From: Acidimicrobiaceae bacterium
GTDB taxonomy: Bacteria; Actinomycetota; Acidimicrobiia; Acidimicrobiales; Ilumatobacteraceae
DNA: 17,541 bases
Assembly: GCA_003455715.1 (NCBI GenBank)
Contig: DMQJ01000219.1
Span: forward strand, 4,912-22,452
Direction of reading: 5' to 3'
In this document: positions 10,001 through 15,117 of the stretch, one piece after another
Layout: every line of letters starts with the position of its first letter
Position numbering within the stretch: position 1 is the stretch's first letter
Program-made: the position numbers and the translations under genes
Notes under the pieces: model-generated
What the model saw: the letters and a program-made list of their open reading frames with translations, nothing else
Databases searched by the model: none
Told to the model about the DNA's origin: nothing

Positions 10001-11362
10001 CGCAGCATCAGCGCGAACGGTGCTGCGAACGGCATCGTGCTGAACAACACCGGAACGGCAGGTGGCAATGGCAACCTGCGGGTGCAGGGTGTCACGTCGA
10101 CCCCAGCGTCGGGCGGCACCATCCAGAACACCACCGGGGCCGCCATCTCGCTCACCAACACCAAGAACCCGACGTTCCGCTACTTCAACATTCAGAACTC
10201 GGCTGGTAGCGGCGTGCAGGGCACCGGGGTTGCGGGCCTGGTGTTCACCAACAGCACGGTGAACAACTCGGGCACCGGTGGCACGGGCTCGAACCTGGCG
10301 TTCAACAACGTCGATGCCAACAACCTCAACGGTTCGGTCACCATCACCAACAACACCCTCACCAACGCCCGCAACCACGGCGTTGACATCCTCAACTACT
10401 CGGGCTCGCTCACCAACGTCACCATCAGCAACAACACCATCACCAGTTCGACGATCGCAGCCGACACGACCGGCTCGGGTGTTCGCCTGCAGGCGCTCGG
10501 CAACGGCGGTGGGGCCGCGACGGTGAGCGGCGCGACGATCAACGCCAACACCATCACCAACTTCCCGAGCGGGGGCGGCATCCTGGTGCAGGCCGGCAAC
10601 TCGGCGTCTGGTGGACCGAGCGTCACCTTCGGCACCCTCAGCACACCCATCACGGTGACCAACAACACCATCCAGGGCGCCAGTTCCGCCAACCTGATGG
10701 GCACCAACGCCATCGCCGCCACCATCAGCTACGGCGGTACCGCCCACTTCAACATCTCCAACAACGGCACGATCCCGAACCCGGTCACCAACGTGCGCGG
10801 CACGGTCATCCTGGTTGGCGTCAACGACATGGCGACGGGCACGTTCACCGTCAACAACAACGTCATCGTCGCCAACCACGACGCGTTGTCGTTCGCTTCG
10901 CAGGGCATCGGTGGTGGCACAGGCACCGTCACCATCAACAACCTGACCACACCGCAAATGACGATCACGGTGACCAACAACCGGGTGTCGGGTACCGATG
11001 GCGATGGAATCTTGCTGGTCGCCCGAGGGGCGTCCGGGTTACTGAAGGCGACCGTGCAGAACAACGTCGCCGGGCCGCCGCTCACCGGTAACCGCTACGG
11101 CATTCGCATCGATGCGGGCAATGCATCGTCGGGCACCGACACGGTGTGCCTCAACATCTCGGGCAACACCGCCACCGGCTCGGGTGTGGGCACAGGCATC
11201 GGGCTGCGGCAGCAGGCCGGCAAGACGTTCGGCATCGTCGGCATTTCACCGAGTCCGGCATCGGATGTTCAGGCAGAGACGTACGTCGAGTCCACCAACC
11301 CTGCGGCCGTCGGCGGCGTCACCATCATCAGCGGCTCGTCGTTCACGAGTTGCACGATCTAG
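4079..11362 (+). CDS. Giant exported repeat protein: RLLDTR repeats, cadherin-like repeats, beta-helix
   Basis: This is a 2427-aa predicted secreted or surface protein, probably an adhesin or extracellular-matrix rod; no enzymatic motif was seen. Residues 1-25 form a signal peptide (MRRTGAFALLVSA..., likely cleavage after VMA). Residues 60-421 hold three repeats with RLLDTR or RVVDTR, YPxG, SNxN and GW(I/F/L)P motifs. Residues 426-1560 are twelve tandem cadherin-like repeats of about 90-98 aa with the core VLANDTDVDGG...TSVTQPANGTV...LTYTPNANYC...FTYTL..GGSTATVTVTC. Each has one Cys pair and acidic NDTDVDGG turns that may bind calcium. Residues 1561-1663 are a divergent thirteenth unit. From 1665 a WFVDDSA..GTLDKPFKTL entry leads into a Thr/Asn-rich parallel beta-helix to the C-terminus. 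No LPXTG, SLH domain or C-terminal membrane anchor is visible, so the attachment mode is unknown. The downstream tail-collar genes follow 10 bases after its stop. Confidence 0.9.
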   Translation: MRRTGAFALLVSASMWCVPVTQVMAEQSIAGATGGVLADVVPAAPELPQAPMIALDGDGYVPLTPARLLDTRPTGNTIDDQFEQGGTLGAGAAIDLTVLDRGGVPASGVEAVVLQVTATAPTVRTWISLYPHGTPGPATSNVNAVPGQVRSNLVIVPVGDDGKVDIWNANGTVHLIADVQGWIPSSNTFTGVTPARLLDTRSDGPALGAGAVRTVEVAGLAGIPSSGVGAVAINLTSVNASIRTWLTVYPSGSARPGSSNLNANGAAPEANLVIVPLGDDGEIDIHNALGSVDVIVDVLGWFPAGPGLVAIDPERVVDTRPGDPVAAGGTIDVDADTVPGVPAAGVGALVVNITSLNATTNTWLTAYPTGAAVPLSSNANPRTMAVVANLAIVKVNADGEFTIRNANGTIDVLIDVVGWLPSDVSTTDDSATVSEDDDATALDVLANDSDADGRPLGIESVDQPANGTVEITGGGTGLTYEPDADYCNDPPGTSPDTFTYHLFGGMSADVVVTVTCVNDAPVAVADEASVAEDDSVEVDVRANDTDVESDAITIDSFTQGTFGAVALSGVSGDPIYTPAPNYCNTPPGTSLDSFTYTVNGGSTATVTVTVTCVDDAPTAVNDEFTVDEDSADNSLTVTANDTDIDGGAFSITSASDSAHGNTQVVGLTVEYTPDPNYCGDDSFTYTLNGGSTATVDLEVTCIDDPTVAVTDNVTVQEDSGANTIDVRANDLDAEGVNDLIVSVIQPTNGSVAITNGGADLTYTPNENVCGDDGFLYTLSGGSMAAVSVNIDCVDDNPVAVADSLTIDEDSSATFIDVIDNDTDVDGGPLSIGAFGAATFGTVSPSGDGFTYTPNANYCGPDSFTYSLTPGGSTATVSITVTCVDDIPIAVADTFDITEDDPATPFDVLANDTDVDAGMKLVISVGDPMLGSVTIDGGGTGLTYTPNANACGIDTFAYFLNGGSGTTVTVDITCVDDAPTAVDDDATVSEDSGATAVAVLGNDTDVDGGPISITSVTQPTNGTVVITGGGTGLTYQPNANYCNTPAGAADEFTYTLSPGGSTATVEMTVTCDDDLAIANDDQATVTQNDPATAIDVLSNDNDVENDPFVITAVDQPANGTVVITGGGTGLTYEPDFDYCNTPGDPTDDFTYTITGGDTATVEMTVECLDDPPTAVNDTATVTEDQPAGFLSVLANDTDPDGGPIEVVSVTQPANGTASVEPDGTGVRYEPDPNFCNSVSGPTDDFTYTLAPGGSTATVSVTVNCVDDAPVAVNDTATVGEDSGATAFDVLANDTDVDAGPISITSVTQPTNGTVVITGGGSGLTYEPDPNYCNNPPGSTLETFTYTLAPGGSTATVTVTVTCVDDNPVAVNDSAGFTEDFGILSIDALTNDTDVDGGSISITSVTQPANGTVAISGGGTGLTYVPNANYCNNPPGSTLDTFTYTLTPGGSTATVSVTVNCVDDAPVAVNDAATVVEDSGANAIGVLANDTDIDGGPKSVTSVTQPANGTVVITGGGTGLTYQPNLNYCNNPPGSTLDTFTYTLAPGGSTATVTVTVTCVDDPPTALNKQYDGVANMRIDIPAGGGLLVGANDVDGILPLSVGTVSATSPAGGVVTHNAANGSFSFTPPPGATGNVTFTYTVCDSTSPTPVCSAAATVTVAVDNDPVVWFVDDSANATGANGTLDKPFKTLAALEADAAFTASTDPRIFVFSGTYSTGFTMPADARLYGQPYIAPASFDDTMGITPVTGLQTRPAFNVGTVTVNGQLTLGATSFVRGLRLTPTSGTALVGSSVSGVDVRSVEIAAVGASGIDLNNVAGIFDLNELSASGPGTGLRLLNSSATVVVRDGDITSTTNGVIIDGSGSSVQFFSAFTLGPIISGRTLLVQNRGSGGSVTFSGPISATGGTGILLNNNNSASNVRLLGKITLSTGTNAAFTGTSGGVVETAVGDLESSITTTTGTALNLTNTAIGADGVVFRSISANGAANGIVLNNTGTAGGNGNLRVQGVTSTPASGGTIQNTTGAAISLTNTKNPTFRYFNIQNSAGSGVQGTGVAGLVFTNSTVNNSGTGGTGSNLAFNNVDANNLNGSVTITNNTLTNARNHGVDILNYSGSLTNVTISNNTITSSTIAADTTGSGVRLQALGNGGGAATVSGATINANTITNFPSGGGILVQAGNSASGGPSVTFGTLSTPITVTNNTIQGASSANLMGTNAIAATISYGGTAHFNISNNGTIPNPVTNVRGTVILVGVNDMATGTFTVNNNVIVANHDALSFASQGIGGGTGTVTINNLTTPQMTITVTNNRVSGTDGDGILLVARGASGLLKATVQNNVAGPPLTGNRYGIRIDAGNASSGTDTVCLNISGNTATGSGVGTGIGLRQQAGKTFGIVGISPSPASDVQAETYVESTNPAAVGGVTIISGSSFTSCTI
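4256..5341 (+). repeat. Three tandem RLLDTR-type repeats in the giant protein
   Basis: Three in-frame units of about 117-125 codons lie at 4256-4630, 4637-4987 and 4991-5341. Each begins with R(L/V)(L/V)DTR, continues through a G(V)xA(V/L)V(L/V) strand, TW(I/L)..YP.G, a SN.N turn, an (L/A)IV.(V/L)..DGE(F/I).I.N strand, and closes with D(V).GW(I/F/L)P. I recognise this as a repeat common in secreted actinobacterial proteins. Its function is unknown to me; a carbohydrate- or wall-binding role would be a guess. Confidence 0.8.
5354..8758 (+). repeat. Twelve tandem cadherin-like repeats with one Cys pair each
   Basis: Units start at 5354, 5636, 5924, 6191, 6464, 6734, 7007, 7298, 7586, 7877, 8171 and 8465, and the array ends at 8758. 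Each unit is 89-98 codons and ends with a (T/N/D/E)C(V/I/L/D)(D/N)D junction. Cysteines recur at two fixed places: Y/F/V/A-C after the TPNANY strand and the C of the last VTVTC strand, giving 24 in all. Units 7 and 9-12 are closest to each other; units 2-6 are more diverged and some lack the NTPPGST insert. The type is that of bacterial cadherin-like or Ig-like (VCBS/Big_9-like) tandem domains. Confidence 0.85.
8759..9067 (+). repeat. Divergent thirteenth Ig/cadherin-like unit
   Basis: This unit follows the array in frame but has lost the NDTDVDGG and YCN signatures. It keeps an Ig-like pattern (GANDVDG, TSPAGGVVTHN, GSFSFTPPPGATGNVTFTYTV) and has two cysteines placed differently (VCDSTSPTPVC). 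It ends with DND just before the beta-helix and probably serves as an adaptor between rod and helix. Confidence 0.6.
9071..11359 (+). other. Parallel beta-helix region of the giant protein
   Basis: This roughly 760-residue C-terminal region opens with VVWFVDDSANATG and GTLDKPFKTLAAL, an entry pattern typical of right-handed beta-helix proteins. It then repeats short strands with many NNTITN, TNNTIQG, NNSGTGG and ISNN motifs, consistent with stacked Asn ladders. No pectate-lyase or hydrolase catalytic cluster was recognised, so a binding role is more likely. A lone pair of cysteines near the end (DTVCLNIS and FTSCTI) could cap the helix. Confidence 0.65.
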
Positions 11363-11365
11363 GAG
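11361..11365 (+). promoter_or_regulatory. Shine-Dalgarno of collar gene 1, overlapping the upstream stop
   Basis: AGGAG lies 7 bases before the ATG at 11373 and shares two bases with the TAG stop of the giant gene (TAGGAG). This fixes the start of the first tail-collar gene far inside a longer open frame and suggests translational coupling to the giant gene. Confidence 0.8.
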
Positions 11366-11372
11366 CTGCACG

Positions 11373-11879
11373 ATGGCTGAACCGTTCCTCTCCGAGATTC
11401 GCATCATGTCGTTCGTGTTCGCACCCAAGGGCTGGGCGCTGTGCAACGGACAGCTGCTGCCAATCAACCAGAACCAGGGCTTGTTCTCGCTGCTAGGTAC
11501 CACCTTCGGCGGCGACGGCAGGGTGAACTTCGGGCTCCCGAACCTGCAGGGGCGGGTGCCCATTCACGTGGGCAATGGCCACACACTGGGCGAGCGAGGC
11601 GGCGAACAGGCGCACACCCTGTCGATCTCCGAGATACCCGTGCACACCCACGTCGTGCGGCCCTCGCGCGACCCGGCCACCACCAACACGCCAGCGGCCA
11701 ATGGGGTGCTGTCGGCCAGCGTCGCTGCCAACCTCTACGCCGCCCCCGCCAACGTGGCGGCGATGTCGCCATCGGCCATCGCCAACACCGGTGGCTCGCA
11801 AGCGCACCTCAACATGCAGCCCTTCCTCACCCTCAGCTTCTGCATCGCCTTGCAGGGCATCTTCCCCAGCCCAACCTAG
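11373..11879 (+). CDS. Phage tail collar domain protein 1 (microcystin-dependent-protein-like)
   Basis: This 168-aa protein has an N-terminal tail-collar domain at about residues 5-62: FLSEIRIMSFVFAPKGWALC, then NGQLLPINQNQGLFSLLGTT and FGGDGRVNFGLPNLQGRVPI. This is the pattern of COG4675/MdpB-like proteins and of phage short tail fibres. An IPVHTH motif puts two histidines at 91 and 93. The C-terminus has the conserved HLNMQPFLTLSFCIALQGIF. There is no signal peptide or membrane segment. The start is set by the TAGGAG ribosome site; the upstream open frame overlaps the giant gene and is a shadow. The biological role of this chromosomal family is poorly known. It is the first of three paralogues in a row. 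Confidence 0.92.
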   Translation: MAEPFLSEIRIMSFVFAPKGWALCNGQLLPINQNQGLFSLLGTTFGGDGRVNFGLPNLQGRVPIHVGNGHTLGERGGEQAHTLSISEIPVHTHVVRPSRDPATTNTPAANGVLSASVAANLYAAPANVAAMSPSAIANTGGSQAHLNMQPFLTLSFCIALQGIFPSPT

Positions 11880-11882
11880 GAG
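11878..11882 (+). promoter_or_regulatory. Shine-Dalgarno of collar gene 2, overlapping the upstream stop
   Basis: AGGAG sits 6 bases before the ATG at 11889 and again overlaps the previous TAG stop (TAGGAG), the same arrangement as for collar gene 1. Confidence 0.8.
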
Positions 11883-11888
11883 ACAGCG

Positions 11889-12398
11889 ATGGCACAACCG
11901 TACGTGGGAGAGATCCGCATGTTCGCCGGCAACTTCGCGCCCGCCGGTTGGCAGTTCTGTGAGGGGCAGTTGCTTCCGATTTCGGAGAACGAGACCCTCT
12001 TCCAACTCATCGGCACCACCTACGGTGGCGACGGCGAGAGCACCTTCGCCTTGCCCGACCTGCGCGGTCGGGTGCCGCTGCACCAGGGCAACGGGTTGAT
12101 CCTCGCCGAGACCGGTGGCGCAGAGGAGATCACCCTCAGCGAGGCGCAGATTCCGGCCCACTCACACCCATTGCTCGCCACACGCGACCTGGCGTCTGGT
12201 ACCTCGCCGCAGGGTCAGTTGCTTGCCCCGACACAAGCCAGCACGATCACCGCCTACGGCACCGACAACCCCCAGCTCGTCCTCGCTGCCGACATGGTCA
12301 CCTTCACCGGAGGGGCGCAGCCGCACACCAACTTCCAGCCCTATCTATGCGTCAACTTCATCATCTCGTTGTTCGGCATCTTCCCGTCACCCACCTGA
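11889..12398 (+). CDS. Phage tail collar domain protein 2 (microcystin-dependent-protein-like)
   Basis: This 169-aa protein is a paralogue of its two neighbours. The tail-collar domain spans about residues 5-63 (YVGEIRMFAGNFAPAGWQFC, EGQLLPISENETLFQLIGTT, YGGDGESTFALPDLRGRVPL). The IPAHSH motif places histidines at 91 and 93, the same positions as in protein 1. The end has NFQPYLCVNFIISLFGIFPS; the FCIALQG of the other two is replaced here by NFIISLFG. The middle section (about 95-140) is the most variable part and may carry specificity. Nine bases separate it from the preceding stop, and it is almost certainly on the same mRNA. There is no signal peptide. Confidence 0.92.
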   Translation: MAQPYVGEIRMFAGNFAPAGWQFCEGQLLPISENETLFQLIGTTYGGDGESTFALPDLRGRVPLHQGNGLILAETGGAEEITLSEAQIPAHSHPLLATRDLASGTSPQGQLLAPTQASTITAYGTDNPQLVLAADMVTFTGGAQPHTNFQPYLCVNFIISLFGIFPSPT

Positions 12399-12402
12399 GG
12401 AA
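12397..12402 (+). promoter_or_regulatory. Shine-Dalgarno of collar gene 3, overlapping the upstream stop
   Basis: GAGGAA lies 5 bases before the ATG at 12408 and overlaps the TGA stop of collar gene 2 (TGAGGAA), the third case of a ribosome site nested in a stop codon in this cluster. Confidence 0.75.
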
Positions 12403-12407
12403 CCACC

Positions 12408-12926
12408 ATGGCCGACCCCTTCGTCGCTGAGATCCGCATCTTTCCGTTCAACTTCGCACCCAAGGGATGGGCGTGGTGCGACGGCCAGTTGATGCCCCTG
12501 TCGCAGAACACGGCCTTGTTCTCGCTGCTCGGCACCACCTATGGCGGCAACGGCAAGAGCAACTTCGCCTTGCCCGACCTACAGGGTCGGGCACCGATGC
12601 AGCCGGGGCAGGGGCCGGGCCTGAGCTTGCACGACCTCGGCGAGACCGGCGGCTCGGAGACCGTGAGTCTTCTTGAGTCGGAGATCCCCACACATCGACA
12701 TGCCTTCCGTGTGTCGGCGGGCGACGGCATCGAGCAGGGGCCGCCCGGACAGCTGTTGGCCACGGGCATCGGTGTGGGCATGTACAACACATCGTCGAAC
12801 CGCGGTCAGTTGGCCGACATCGCGCTCGCACCCGCTGGCGGCGATGCCCCGCACAACAACATGATGCCGTACCTCACCTTCTACTTCTGCATCGCCCTCC
12901 AGGGCGTGTTTCCCCCGAGGACGTGA
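12408..12926 (+). CDS. Phage tail collar domain protein 3 (microcystin-dependent-protein-like)
   Basis: This 172-aa protein is the third paralogue. The tail-collar domain is at about residues 5-63 (FVAEIRIFPFNFAPKGWAWC, DGQLMPLSQNTALFSLLGTT, YGGNGKSNFALPDLQGRAPM). It has a slightly longer linker than proteins 1 and 2, so its IPTHRH histidines fall at 96 and 98. The C-terminus (HNNMMPYLTFYFCIALQGVF) is closer to protein 1 than to protein 2. The stop TGA overlaps the start of the next gene (TGATG), so the Tat-signal protein is likely to be co-translated. No export signal is visible. Confidence 0.92.
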   Translation: MADPFVAEIRIFPFNFAPKGWAWCDGQLMPLSQNTALFSLLGTTYGGNGKSNFALPDLQGRAPMQPGQGPGLSLHDLGETGGSETVSLLESEIPTHRHAFRVSAGDGIEQGPPGQLLATGIGVGMYNTSSNRGQLADIALAPAGGDAPHNNMMPYLTFYFCIALQGVFPPRT

Positions 12927-13597
12927 TGCGCATGGACGCTGTGTACCCCCTGCCGAGTGCCAGTCGCCGAGGCTTCCTCGCCGGTGCGGCAGGCCTTGCC
13001 GGCGCGCTCCTCTTGGGCGGAGACCGCGTGTTCGAGCCGTTGGGCCTCGAAGCGCTTGCCGCCGCCGATCCCGCGGCCTCCGTGGGCTATGTGTCGGGCA
13101 GCGGCGGCCGTAGCGCTGCGGAAGCGCTCGTCGCGGGTGCCCAGGTGGTGCCCGCGTCGGCTGTTCCAGCTGCCCTCGGCGGCGCAGTCGTGTCGTTGCG
13201 CACCGTCGGGTTCACCCCTGGCTTGGGCACCGACGTCAGCGTGGCGGCCGCCGACGTGCACCTTCCGTCGGCCGCCAACCCGTCGGCCACCGTGCCGTTC
13301 TTCGCGCTCACTCAACGTGCCGGTTCCGTGTCGTCGGCCGTGCGCACGTCGGTGGTTGCGGGGCGAGGGCTGCGCCTCGGCGTTCGCACGTCGGTGATGA
13401 CGACGTCGGGCACCCGCGCACGTGTCGCCGTGTTCACCTCCACAGTGCGACGCGGCTACCCGTCGCTGGCGCCCGGCGTGTATCTGGTTGGGCTCGATGC
13501 TGCTGAATGGGACCGCGAGTCCACCCTCCCATCACTCGACGACTCCGCAGCATGGAGCGGCCGCGCCTCGGTGGTGTTGCAGGTCGACGCCGCGTGA
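12926..13597 (+). CDS. Small Tat-signal exported protein of unknown family
   Basis: This 223-aa protein begins with a twin-arginine signal: SASRRGFLAGAAGLAGALLL, then GGDRVFEPLGLEALAAADPA, with likely cleavage near the AAA. It would be exported folded by the Tat system. The mature part, about 180 residues, is Ala/Val/Ser-rich and seems beta-rich (VVSLRTVGFTPGLGTDVSVA, RARVAVFTSTVRRGYPSLAP, SGRASVVLQVDAA). I do not recognise a family or catalytic motif. The ATG at 12926 is preferred: GAGG lies 5 bases upstream and it overlaps the collar-3 stop by one base. A GTG at 12923 or the ATG at 12932 is possible. It ends in a 4-bp overlap with the acetyltransferase GTG, tying it to the same transcription unit. 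Confidence 0.75.
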   Translation: MRMDAVYPLPSASRRGFLAGAAGLAGALLLGGDRVFEPLGLEALAAADPAASVGYVSGSGGRSAAEALVAGAQVVPASAVPAALGGAVVSLRTVGFTPGLGTDVSVAAADVHLPSAANPSATVPFFALTQRAGSVSSAVRTSVVAGRGLRLGVRTSVMTTSGTRARVAVFTSTVRRGYPSLAPGVYLVGLDAAEWDRESTLPSLDDSAAWSGRASVVLQVDAA

Positions 13598-14094
13598 GTG
13601 GCATGCCGCATCCGCATCTGCGGCTGCGCAACGAGACGGCGCTCGACTCGCCGCTGATGTTCCAACTCTTCGCTGCGTCGCGTGCCGCCGAGTTGGCGCC
13701 GGTGCCCTGGACCGACGAACAGAAGGACGCCTTTCTGCGGCAGCAGTTCATCGCACAGACCGACGCGTATCGAGGCGCGTACGCCGGTGGACGATTCATG
13801 GTGGTGGAGGCCAACGGACTCGCGATCGGTCGGTTGTACCTCGCCCACCTCGACGGCGACCTGCGCATCGTCGACATCGCCCTGCTGCCCGAGTGGTGCG
13901 GTCGTGGCATCGGCAGCAGATTGTTGGCCGACGTGCTGGCCGAGGCCGACGCTGAGAGCAGGGCGGTGAGCTTGCACGTCGAGCACTGGAACCCGGCTCG
14001 GCGGCTGTACGACCGGCTCGGGTTCGAACCGGTGAAGGAAGACAGCGTGTACGTGTTGCTGCGGCGGCCAGCGCAGAGCAGCCGGCTCAGTTGA
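13594..14094 (+). CDS. GNAT-family N-acetyltransferase
   Basis: This 166-aa protein is a GCN5-related acetyltransferase, transferring an acetyl group from acetyl-CoA to an amine; the acceptor is unknown. Motif A is clear at about residues 92-117 (IVDIALLPEWCGRGIGSRLL), with the pyrophosphate-binding G-R-G-I-G at 103-107. Motif B follows at about 126-144 (LHVEHWNPARRLYDRLGF), with the usual N..A..LY..LGF pattern. The start is GTG at 13594, overlapping the previous stop by 4 bp (GTGA); an ATG at 13603 is the alternative. The longer open frame further upstream lies inside the Tat gene and is rejected. It is the last + strand gene of the collar cluster and overlaps the 3' end of the next, opposite-strand gene by 8 bp. 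Confidence 0.88.
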   Translation: MSGMPHPHLRLRNETALDSPLMFQLFAASRAAELAPVPWTDEQKDAFLRQQFIAQTDAYRGAYAGGRFMVVEANGLAIGRLYLAHLDGDLRIVDIALLPEWCGRGIGSRLLADVLAEADAESRAVSLHVEHWNPARRLYDRLGFEPVKEDSVYVLLRRPAQSSRLS

Positions 14095-14389
14095 AGACGG
14101 CTTCGTACTGCTGACGGCCATCGCCCGGGCGTGGGCCGAGGGGCACGATGAAGACGTCGAGCTCACCGAGTTGGTCGTGGTGAAGGTGCGCCGTGTGCTG
14201 CGGCAGATAGCCGCCCGCGGCACCGAGGAACAGCAGGGTGAAAGGCTGCACTCGCGGGAGGCCCGGAACAGCCTCGACCAGCGTGCACGCCTCGAGCACG
14301 AGCGAGTACGTGGAGCCGTCGGCGAGCACGGTGGTGAACGCAGCGCCGACCTGCGGCGCCATCAACTCGTAGGTGAGATCGAGGGCCAT
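14087..14389 (-). CDS. DUF6916-like small protein
   Basis: This 100-aa soluble protein has no signal or membrane segment. It resembles, from memory, the DUF6916 family: a short beta-rich protein with a YSLVLEACTLVEAV strand, VQPFTLLFLGAAGGYLPQ, HLHHDQLGELDVFIVPLG and a C-terminal YEAVFN. Proteins like this are, as I recall, often encoded beside tail-collar trios, which fits the collar cluster just across the convergent junction. It starts 3 bases after the stop of the upstream PuuD-like gene on the same strand, so it is transcribed with the two hydrolases rather than with the collar genes. Its end overlaps the acetyltransferase end by 8 bp. The function is unknown. Confidence 0.7.
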   Translation of the reverse strand: MALDLTYELMAPQVGAAFTTVLADGSTYSLVLEACTLVEAVPGLPRVQPFTLLFLGAAGGYLPQHTAHLHHDQLGELDVFIVPLGPRPGDGRQQYEAVFN

Positions 14390-14392
14390 TGC

Positions 14393-15106
14393 TCAGCCTG
14401 CCCTCGAACCGGCGACGCACTGCGCGACCAGTGCATCGAACAGACACTGTTGTTGGGTGTCGGTGTCGGCGGTGTCTTCGGGGTGCCACTGGGTGCCGAC
14501 CACCCAGCGTCGATCGGCGACCTCCGCCGCATGCACCCACCCGTCGGCGCTGCGACCGGTGACCACCAACCCGTCGGCGATGCGGTCGAGGGCTTGGTGG
14601 TGCACACAGTGCCCCGCCGCCACGGTGGTGGTGCCAAGCGCTTCGGCCATGCGGCAGTTGGGGCTGAGGGCGACCTCATGGTGGGTGAACCAATGGGCCT
14701 CGGAGCCGATGTGCTGCACCAACGTGCCGCCCATCGCGACGTTGAGCACCTGGATGCCTCGACAGATGGCGAGCATCGGAAGGTCGTGTTGCAACGTCGC
14801 CTGCACGACCGCCAACTCCACCTCGTCGTGCTCGGGGGTGATGCCATAGAGCTCGGCGGCCGATGCCTCCTGCCCGTAGCGGCGAGGGTCGACATCGCCG
14901 CCACCGTGCAGCACCACGCCATCGACCCGCTCGAGGAGGTCGGGGACGTCGCCCACCAGCGAGGTGATGGGCGGCAGCATGAGGGGCACGCCACCAGCGC
15001 GGGCGACGGCCTGGAAGTAGCGCTGACCGGCGGCGAACGGAGCGCCGCGAACGCCCTTTGCCTCGGTGGCGAGACGACCGACGATGAGGATGACCGGTGC
15101 AGGCAT
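14393..15106 (-). CDS. Peptidase C26 / PuuD-like gamma-glutamyl hydrolase, copy 2
   Basis: This 237-aa protein is a class-I glutamine-amidotransferase-fold hydrolase of the gamma-glutamyl-gamma-aminobutyrate hydrolase type, expected to cleave a gamma-glutamyl amide in the cytoplasm. The nucleophile elbow is LAICRGIQVLNVAMGGTLVQ (C115). The catalytic His-Glu is in VVGTQWHPED (H208, E210), and CVHHQAL is present at 167-173. An oxyanion-type HGGGDVDPRRYG lies at 68-78. The start is the ATG at 15106 (MPAPVILIVGRL); a longer frame upstream would run into copy 1. It lies 11 bases after the stop of copy 1 and 3 bases before the DUF6916-like gene. It is clearly a paralogue of copy 1, with all catalytic residues kept. 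Confidence 0.9.
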   Translation of the reverse strand: MPAPVILIVGRLATEAKGVRGAPFAAGQRYFQAVARAGGVPLMLPPITSLVGDVPDLLERVDGVVLHGGGDVDPRRYGQEASAAELYGITPEHDEVELAVVQATLQHDLPMLAICRGIQVLNVAMGGTLVQHIGSEAHWFTHHEVALSPNCRMAEALGTTTVAAGHCVHHQALDRIADGLVVTGRSADGWVHAAEVADRRWVVGTQWHPEDTADTDTQQQCLFDALVAQCVAGSRAG

Positions 15107-15117
15107 GGAAGCCGAGC

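Noticed and set aside
11373..12926. Prophage remnant
   Set aside because: Tail-collar domains suggest phage, but no capsid, terminase, tail tube, integrase, lysis gene or att repeats are visible, and three small paralogues in tandem match chromosomal COG4675-type trios better.
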